Origin: Scandinavium sp002470465
GTDB taxonomy: Bacteria; Pseudomonadota; Gammaproteobacteria; Enterobacterales; Enterobacteriaceae
Direction: 5' to 3'
DNA length: 64,000 bases
NCBI RefSeq assembly: GCF_040750395.1
Contig: NZ_JBFLVD010000010.1
Span: forward strand, 124,001 to 188,000
The notes under the pieces were generated by a model. That model saw only the letters and a program-made list of their open reading frames with translations, made no database searches and was not told where the DNA came from. This document shows positions 58,323 to 64,000 of this stretch, piece after piece; position 1 is the stretch's first letter, and each line of letters starts with the position of its first letter. Both the position numbers and the translations under genes were made by a program.

Positions 58323-58838
58323 TCAAATTAGCAGGTAGCCTTCGTGGCGCAGCAGCCACTCTTTTCGCTGCACGCCGCCAGCATAACCGGTCATGGTACC
58401 GTTGCTGCCTATCACGCGATGGCAGGGCACGACGATGCTTACCGGATTCGAACCGTTGGCCGCGCCTACAGCCCGCGCCGCGCCTGGTCGTCCGAGCTGT
58501 TCGGCAAGCTGACCGTAGCGCATCACCTGACCGCAGGGAATAGAGCGCAGCGCCTGCCAGACTTCACGCTGAAAGTCGGTGCCGCCCGTAGCGCTTGGCA
58601 GGGAGTCGATTATGCTGAGATCGCCGTCGAAGTACTCTCTCATCTTCTGACTCAGCCCGTTAGGATTGCTGGCAGGGATTCGCTCATAGCCCTCCGCGCG
58701 ATAATGCAGATCCAACAGCTGCACCATACGATCGCTGTGCTCTTCCCACTCGACGGCGCGCAGGTTGAACTGTTCATCACACAGGATCCACAGCGGCCCG
58801 ACCGGGGTCGAGATTTTATCTTCCAGCAATCTCAGCAT
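58323..58838 (-). CDS. ogt: O6-methylguanine-DNA methyltransferase Ogt
   Basis: Constitutive DNA repair methyltransferase, 171 residues, that removes alkyl groups from O6-guanine and O4-thymine onto its own Cys in VVPCHRVIG. HTH-type GQVMRYGQLAEQLGRPGAARAVG precedes it. The second of two ATGs (58838) is chosen to match family length. It begins 9 bp after the abgT stop on the same strand, so here it looks like the last gene of an abgABT-ogt transcript. Confidence 0.96.
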   Translation of the reverse strand: MLRLLEDKISTPVGPLWILCDEQFNLRAVEWEEHSDRMVQLLDLHYRAEGYERIPASNPNGLSQKMREYFDGDLSIIDSLPSATGGTDFQREVWQALRSIPCGQVMRYGQLAEQLGRPGAARAVGAANGSNPVSIVVPCHRVIGSNGTMTGYAGGVQRKEWLLRHEGYLLI

Positions 58839-58847
58839 CACATTTCC

Positions 58848-60374
58848 TTAGTTCAGCCGCGGGTAAACCCCCGGCCCAATGGGGAGGCCGACAAGATACC
58901 ACGCCACCAGCATCAGCAACCATACCCCTAAAAAGATAAGCGGATAGGGTAATACCAGAGAATAGTAGGTACCGAGCTTCGCCTCTGGCCTATAGCGCTG
59001 GAGAAAGCCGAGAAACAGCGGCACGAACGGAGATACCGGTGCCAGCGGGATCACAGAGGAATCCGCCACCCGAAACAGGATCTGCGCGAACGCCGGGTGA
59101 AAGCCAAGCAGCATGAACATTGGCACAAATATCGGCGCCAGAATCGACCAGATTGCCGAGCCGCTGGCGATAAACATGCACAATAAAGAAGAGAGCAGCG
59201 CCAGCCCGACAAACGCAGGCACGCCGCTCAAGCCTGCGGCTTCCAGAATATCGGTCAGGCCAACCGCCATAAACTTGCCCATATTGCTCCAGTTAAACAT
59301 GGCCACAAACTGGGCGAGCGGGAAGACCATGACGATAAACCCGGCCATCTCCTTCATCGGCTCGATCATCAGGTGTGGAATGTCTCCCTGACTGCGGATT
59401 TTCTTTGTCGCCAGGCCATACGCCAGCGAGACCACGAAGAAGAAAAAGATGATCAGCGGCACGATGCCTTTAATGAAGGGTGACGGCAGCACGGTGTGCA
59501 GGACCGGATCGCGCAGAATGCCGTTTTCGGGAACGATAAGCAGCGCAATCAGACCGATAAACAGCAGCGAGACAATTCCCGCCACCCGCAGGCCAAAGCG
59601 CTGTTCGGCGCTCAGGGTTTCCAGCTTTTCCTCATTGTTGCCTTGCCACAGACCAAGACGCGGTTCGACGATTTTATCGGTGATGAGACCGCCGACAACC
59701 GTCAACGCAATTACCGAGCTTGCCATAAAATACCAGTTGTCGATAACGCTGACGTGCATCGCGGCGTCCATGGTTTTCGCGGCTTCGGTGCTGATACCGG
59801 AGAGCAGAACGTCGGTGGTAACAATCAGCAAATTCGCAGTAAAACCACAGCCAACGCCTGCAATGGCGGCCAGCAGACCTGCAACCGGATGTCGACCAAC
59901 GGCGAGAAAGATCAGAGCGCCCATCGGCGGCATGATCACCAGCGCGGCGTCGGATGAAATATGGCTGAAGAAGGCAATAAACAGCACCATATAGCTTGCG
60001 TAACGCGCGCTGACGTGGGAAGCCATCTCCACCATCAGTGCGGGCAGCAGCCCGACGCGTTCGGCAAGGCCTGCGCCCAATACCAGCGCGAGGATGGCAC
60101 CGAGCGGCGCAAAACCACTGAAGTTCTTAATGACGTTCGGCAAAAACCAGTGCAGCCCCTCCACGCTCAGCAGGTTTTTGACCGCAACGGTGGTGCCGTC
60201 CGCTGGGCTTTTTACGCTCACGTCGAAAGCTGAAAGCACGGCAGTGGCTATCATCAATGCCGCAATCAGGTACACAAACAGCAGGAAAGGGTGCGGCACT
60301 TTATTACCAATCTTTTCTACCCAGCCATACAGCTTACCGGTGGGGGAATGCGAAGGTATGGAAGACATACTCAT
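58848..60374 (-). CDS. abgT: p-Aminobenzoyl-glutamate transporter AbgT
   Basis: AbgT-family membrane transporter of 508 residues, about 12 helices with re-entrant hairpins. It imports p-aminobenzoyl-glutamate, a folate breakdown product, in E. coli. Conserved IAFFSHISSDAALVIMPPMGA and FNWSNMGKFMAVGLTDIL are present. Start ATG with AGGAACGCCC upstream. It follows abgB by 54 bp. Confidence 0.96.
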   Translation of the reverse strand: MSMSSIPSHSPTGKLYGWVEKIGNKVPHPFLLFVYLIAALMIATAVLSAFDVSVKSPADGTTVAVKNLLSVEGLHWFLPNVIKNFSGFAPLGAILALVLGAGLAERVGLLPALMVEMASHVSARYASYMVLFIAFFSHISSDAALVIMPPMGALIFLAVGRHPVAGLLAAIAGVGCGFTANLLIVTTDVLLSGISTEAAKTMDAAMHVSVIDNWYFMASSVIALTVVGGLITDKIVEPRLGLWQGNNEEKLETLSAEQRFGLRVAGIVSLLFIGLIALLIVPENGILRDPVLHTVLPSPFIKGIVPLIIFFFFVVSLAYGLATKKIRSQGDIPHLMIEPMKEMAGFIVMVFPLAQFVAMFNWSNMGKFMAVGLTDILEAAGLSGVPAFVGLALLSSLLCMFIASGSAIWSILAPIFVPMFMLLGFHPAFAQILFRVADSSVIPLAPVSPFVPLFLGFLQRYRPEAKLGTYYSLVLPYPLIFLGVWLLMLVAWYLVGLPIGPGVYPRLN

Positions 60375-60428
60375 GGGCGTTCCTCGGGTGTCGTTGTGTT
60401 TGTTGTGTTATGAGTTGTTTTATAATGA

Positions 60429-61874
60429 TTATTTAAGTGGTGACGGTGTCACGTTTTTCGGGATCGGACAGTGATATGGCCGCTCCTCAAGCTGCTGTGC
60501 CAGCTCTGTCCGGCAGGCTTCCAGCAGTGCCGGGTCATCAAACAGGTTAATGGCCGTTGCGCCCATGATTTTCCCGGCGTGCAGCATGCCTTTATGCGCG
60601 ATGGATGTGCGGCTCTGGCTGACCAGCTGCCAGGTATGCAGAGGCGTGCCGACGGCAAAACAGGGACTGAAGCACTGCGCGACAGGGGTTTTCCAACTGA
60701 CGTCACCCACGTCCGTTGACCCCGGCAACACTTCGCTATTGGGCACATACGGCGCAACCTCATCAATAAGCAGCGTTTTCTGATGACGGCGGGCAAAGTT
60801 AATACCTTCCTGCGCGCCGGTGCGAGCGATGTTTTGCAGGCTGTTTTGCAGATCGTTTTCGCTTAGCGTGGTGCGAATCGCATGGGCAAATTCCAGTTCC
60901 TCTTCACTCCATACTGGCGTGCCGTAGTGCTGAACCGCCTGATACATTGCCGCCTCCAGCGTGCGGTTGGGCAGGTAGCTGGAACAGGCTTTCTCAAAAC
61001 GACAGCTGACCGTCGTTTCCGTCATCAGCGCCGCGCCCTGAGCAATTTTCTCAATCCGCTGGTAAATCTGCTGAACGTCGGCCATCTCTGGCGCGCGAAT
61101 CAGGTACAACACTTCGGCCTGCGCCTGCACGACGTTGGGAGAAATACCGCCGGTGTCGGTAATGGCGTAGTGCACGCGGGCTTTTTCGATAATGTGCTCA
61201 TTGAGGAAATTTGTGCCGGTGGTCATCAGCGTCACCGCGTCCAGCGCGCTGCGGCCTAAATGCGGTGAGTTTGCCGCATGCGCCGCGACGCCGGTAAAGC
61301 GCCAGGCGGCCTGAATATTCGCCAGCGTACTGGTGCTGAACATTCCCGCAAAAGCCTCAGGATGCCAGGTGACGGCAGCGTCCACGTCGTCGAACAGGCC
61401 TTCGCGCACCATAAAGGTTTTGCCGGAGCCGCCTTCTTCGCCCGGGCAGCCGTAAAAACGCAGTGTGCCTTCACGACCGTTTTGTTCCAGCCATGCTTTA
61501 GCCGCAACGGCGGCAGCAAAAGCCGCTGTACCCAGCAGGTTATGTCCGCAGCCATGGCCGTTCGCGCCTGGGGTCGATGAAGTGGGCTCCGCGCAGTGCG
61601 CCTGCTGGTTGAGGCCTGCCAGCGCATCATATTCGCCCAGCACGGCAATAACCGGTTTTCCGCTGCCTACGCTCGCGATAAAGGCATTCGGAATGCCGCC
61701 CGCTTCGCGCGTGATGCTGAAGCCCTCGGCTTCCAGGGCGCTCGCGAGCCGTTCGGCGGACCAGAACTCCTCAAAGCGCGTTTCCGGATGATCCCAAATC
61801 TCGTCGGCGATATCGCTGAACTGTTGATGGCGGGCGTTAAGGGTATCGGCTACAAAATCGTATATCTGCTGCAT
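60429..61874 (-). CDS. abgB: p-Aminobenzoyl-glutamate hydrolase subunit B
   Basis: M20-family metallopeptidase subunit, 481 residues, forming with AbgA the enzyme that cleaves p-aminobenzoyl-glutamate to p-aminobenzoate and glutamate. Metal-binding GANGHGCGHNLLGTAAFA (about 110) and GCPGEEGGSGKTFMV with the catalytic Glu pair are visible. The ATG at 61874 is fixed by AAGGAG ten bases upstream and by the overlap with the abgA stop (TAATG). It carries an exact matS site near its 3' end. Confidence 0.96.
   Translation of the reverse strand: MQQIYDFVADTLNARHQQFSDIADEIWDHPETRFEEFWSAERLASALEAEGFSITREAGGIPNAFIASVGSGKPVIAVLGEYDALAGLNQQAHCAEPTSSTPGANGHGCGHNLLGTAAFAAAVAAKAWLEQNGREGTLRFYGCPGEEGGSGKTFMVREGLFDDVDAAVTWHPEAFAGMFSTSTLANIQAAWRFTGVAAHAANSPHLGRSALDAVTLMTTGTNFLNEHIIEKARVHYAITDTGGISPNVVQAQAEVLYLIRAPEMADVQQIYQRIEKIAQGAALMTETTVSCRFEKACSSYLPNRTLEAAMYQAVQHYGTPVWSEEELEFAHAIRTTLSENDLQNSLQNIARTGAQEGINFARRHQKTLLIDEVAPYVPNSEVLPGSTDVGDVSWKTPVAQCFSPCFAVGTPLHTWQLVSQSRTSIAHKGMLHAGKIMGATAINLFDDPALLEACRTELAQQLEERPYHCPIPKNVTPSPLK
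60440..60452. other. matS site (MatP binding)
   Basis: GTGACGGTGTCAC fits GTGACRNYGTCAC exactly. It lies within the last codons of abgB, 30.7 kb from the other exact site. Confidence 0.88.
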
Positions 61875-63184
61875 TAATTGACTCCTTTCTGTGCACAGCC
61901 CATCGCTACGCGGGCAAGGGTTTCCACGGCGATGCCGAGCACCTGCTCGTCGAAATCGAATTTTTCGTTGTGATGCCCGGCGCTCAGATCGGTCCCGAAC
62001 ACCATGTATGATGCGAGGCCGTTGCGCGCCTGGACGCGTGCCATCATCAGCGTGGCGTCTTCCGATCCTGCCGGAGCGGGCACGTTGTCTATCGCTTTTT
62101 CCACGCCGGGCACCTGAACCGCCTGTTCGCGCAGGAAACTTACCCATTCAGGGGAAGGGGAACTTGCCGTCGCTGCGCCCATCAATTTTACATCGGCGCT
62201 CACTTCGTACATCGCCGCAGCACCTGCAATCACGCTCTGAGCCCGGTCAAAAACGTACTGATTGATGGCTTCGCTCTCGCCACGCGTTTCCACTTTGATC
62301 AGCGCTGATGAAGGCACTACGTTGCGCCCGGTCCCGGCCTGCATCACGCCAACGTTCACCCGTGAGGCTCCCGCGCTGTGCGGGGCAATCGCGTGCAGGG
62401 ATATTGCTGCCTGCGCCGCAGCCAGCAGCGCGTTGCGACCCTCCTCCGGTTTTCCGCCTGCGTGCGCGGCAACACCGGTAAAACGCACGTCAAACTTGCT
62501 GGTAGCCATAAAGTTATCGGCACCGCACAGAACCGTGCCAGCTTCCACGCCGGTGCCGATATGCACCGCTGTAAAGTAATCCACATCGTCCAGCACGCCT
62601 GCGGCGACCATTGCGCGAGCGCCGCGAGTGCCTTCTTCGGCAGGCTGGAAAATCAGTTTGATCGTGCCGCGGAGTTCGCCGGAAAAGTGCTTCAGCACAT
62701 GAGCAAGGCCGAGACCGATGGCGGTATGCCCGTCGTGGCCGCAGGCGTGCATCATGCCTGCATTACAGGAGGCGAATCCGTCCCGGTGAGGGCGATGACT
62801 GTCGTCCTGATGCTCATTGAGGTCGAGTGCGTCCATATCAACGCGAAAAGCGAGAGTCGGGCCGGGACGCCCGGTATTCAGCGTGGCGACCACGCCGGTA
62901 AAACCACCTTCGAAAGCAGGCAGCCAGCGCTCAGGCGCACCCTGCTGGCGGGCTCTTTCATATTGCTGCGCAAGAGTCGTTTCATCCGGCAGGCCCATCC
63001 GGCTCTGCTCATCCACCACATCGCGACCAACGGCCAGCTGATAACCCAGGCCGTCGAGGATCTCCGCCACGCGCGCGGCAGTGCGAAATTCCAGCCAGCC
63101 GGATTCGGCATAATGATGAAATTCACGGCGCCAGGCACGCAGATCCGTCGCCAGCGACGCCACATATTCGGTAAGTAATGACAT
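61874..63184 (-). CDS. abgA: p-Aminobenzoyl-glutamate hydrolase subunit A
   Basis: M20-family metallopeptidase subunit, 436 residues. Metal site MMHACGHDGHTAIGLG (about 135), FQPAEEGTRGARAMV with the catalytic Glu, and a C-terminal GSEDATLMM motif. It pairs with AbgB. It is the first gene of abgABT, divergent from the LysR-type regulator gene abgR (168-bp gap). The stop codon overlaps the abgB start. Confidence 0.96.
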   Translation of the reverse strand: MSLLTEYVASLATDLRAWRREFHHYAESGWLEFRTAARVAEILDGLGYQLAVGRDVVDEQSRMGLPDETTLAQQYERARQQGAPERWLPAFEGGFTGVVATLNTGRPGPTLAFRVDMDALDLNEHQDDSHRPHRDGFASCNAGMMHACGHDGHTAIGLGLAHVLKHFSGELRGTIKLIFQPAEEGTRGARAMVAAGVLDDVDYFTAVHIGTGVEAGTVLCGADNFMATSKFDVRFTGVAAHAGGKPEEGRNALLAAAQAAISLHAIAPHSAGASRVNVGVMQAGTGRNVVPSSALIKVETRGESEAINQYVFDRAQSVIAGAAAMYEVSADVKLMGAATASSPSPEWVSFLREQAVQVPGVEKAIDNVPAPAGSEDATLMMARVQARNGLASYMVFGTDLSAGHHNEKFDFDEQVLGIAVETLARVAMGCAQKGVN

Positions 63185-63352
63185 AACGTTTCCTGTTATC
63201 GGTAAAAAGTGTGAATCGCTTCACGGTGCGATAGTTTTTACTTATCAGTAATAATTTTTTAACGTTTCGCTCATTACCCTGCCATATCCCTTTGCATTAC
63301 AGTAGATGCCAGTTTCTTGTGTCTGATAAACAGTGGTTATCGCGGAGCGGGC

Positions 63353-64000
63353 ATGACCTTTCAGGTAAAAATTCATCAAATTCGGGCCTTCGTGGAGGTC
63401 GCGAGGCAGGGCAGTATTCGTGGTGCAAGCCGTGCGCTTCAGCTCTCACAGCCCGCGCTCACCAAATCGATAAAAGAGCTGGAAGAGGGGATTTCAGCCC
63501 AGCTCTTTATTCGCCGCAGCAAAGGCGTGGCATTAACCGAATGCGGGGAAAGTTTCTACCAGCACGCTAATTTAATTCTGGAAGAGCTACGTGCGGCGCA
63601 GGAGGAAATTCAGCAGCGCCAGGGGCGATTAACCGGGCAGATAAATATCGGGATGGGCGCAAGCGTGGCACGCACGCTGATGCCGCCGGTGATTAACCGC
63701 TTTCACCAGCAGCACCCGGGTGTGAAGGTCAGGATCATGGAAGGGCAGCTGGTGTCGATGATCAATGAATTACGTCAGGGCGAACTGGATTTCACCATCA
63801 ACAGTTATTATAAGGGCCCTTACGATTACGAATTTACGTTTGAAAAATTATTTGAAAAAAACTTCGCGATATTTTCCCGGCGCGATCATCCTGTGCAGGG
63901 TGCGCAATCCATTAGTGCGCTATTGAAATATAACTGGACGATGCCGACTCCGCGCGGCAGTTATTACAAACAGCTTGAGGAGTTATTCAGCCATCGGGCA
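63353..64000 (+). CDS. abgR: LysR-type regulator AbgR (3' end outside the window)
   Basis: 216 codons are visible and the frame is open at the edge. The N-terminal winged helix is IHQIRAFVEVARQGSIRGASR and then ALQLSQPALTKSIKELEE; the start of the effector domain follows (LTGQINIGMGASVARTLMP). It closely matches E. coli AbgR, which controls the divergent abgABT operon. The ATG at 63353 has GGAGCGG seven bases upstream. Probably about 85 residues are missing beyond the end. Confidence 0.93.
   Translation, partial: MTFQVKIHQIRAFVEVARQGSIRGASRALQLSQPALTKSIKELEEGISAQLFIRRSKGVALTECGESFYQHANLILEELRAAQEEIQQRQGRLTGQINIGMGASVARTLMPPVINRFHQQHPGVKVRIMEGQLVSMINELRQGELDFTINSYYKGPYDYEFTFEKLFEKNFAIFSRRDHPVQGAQSISALLKYNWTMPTPRGSYYKQLEELFSHRA

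Noticed and set aside
58250..58543. 97-codon + strand frame between fnr and ogt
   Set aside because: Its second half is antisense to ogt and the N-terminal part has no resemblance to anything known; only the first 70 bp are outside ogt.
1..64000. Prophage, IS element, CRISPR array, tRNA or rRNA
   Set aside because: Read through on both strands: no integrase or transposase frame, no direct-repeat/spacer array, no tRNA-like cloverleaf or rRNA sequence recognised. dif was also not seen.

Overview
This is a contiguous piece of an enterobacterial chromosome (Enterobacteriaceae; by protein similarity and gene order close to Escherichia/Salmonella, most likely an Enterobacter, Lelliottia, Leclercia or similar genus; the exact genus cannot be fixed from the sequence alone). 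All main genes look intact. There is no phage, IS element, CRISPR array, rRNA or tRNA that I can see. Protein identities come from recalled family sequences and motifs, not from a search.

Layout. 1-10.7 kb: end of an MFS transporter (ydhP), sodB, mepH, grxD, rnt, gloA, nemRA, ydhL, ydhF, sodC and the ydhIJK efflux-type operon: oxidative/electrophile defence and envelope genes. 10.9-17.4 kb: slyA, a diguanylate cyclase, slyB, anmK, mliC, pdxH, tyrS. 17.5-27.4 kb: gstA, dtpA, nth, the complete rsxABCDGE electron-transfer operon, ydgK, cnu. 27.6-35.8 kb: a GH1 6-phospho-beta-glucosidase, blr, ydgJ, add, and the malXY/malI locus. 35.9-48.9 kb: ydgA, manA, fumA, fumC, tus with its Ter site, rstAB, ydgC, folM, ydgI/arcD, ydgH. 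49.4-58.8 kb: pntAB, leuE, frmA, a chemoreceptor, uspE, fnr, ogt. 58.8-64 kb: abgT, abgB, abgA and the start of divergent abgR, which runs off the window.

Position on the chromosome. Three independent signals say that this is the replication-terminus region: a tus gene with a near-perfect Ter site just upstream, two exact MatP sites (matS) about 31 kb apart, and nine KOPS octamers all on the + strand with none found on the other strand. Together they place the origin to the left and dif to the right of the window; the Ter site is oriented to stop forks coming back from the right.

Compared with the remembered E. coli K-12 order, lhr (between rnt and grxD) and pdxY (after tyrS) are absent, a diguanylate cyclase sits between slyA and slyB, a beta-glucosidase sits between cnu and blr, and leuE-frmA-chemoreceptor sit between pntB and uspE. 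The regulatory sequence is unusually readable: SlyA, NemR, PhoP, MalI, FNR, CRP and FliA sites can be assigned by motif. I did not find a clear new multi-gene system. The best unexplained items are a 27-bp perfect palindrome in front of the beta-glucosidase, a 25-codon frame coupled by ATGA to the chemoreceptor, mutually exclusive hairpins in the slyB leader, and a terminator-like hairpin just ahead of sodC.
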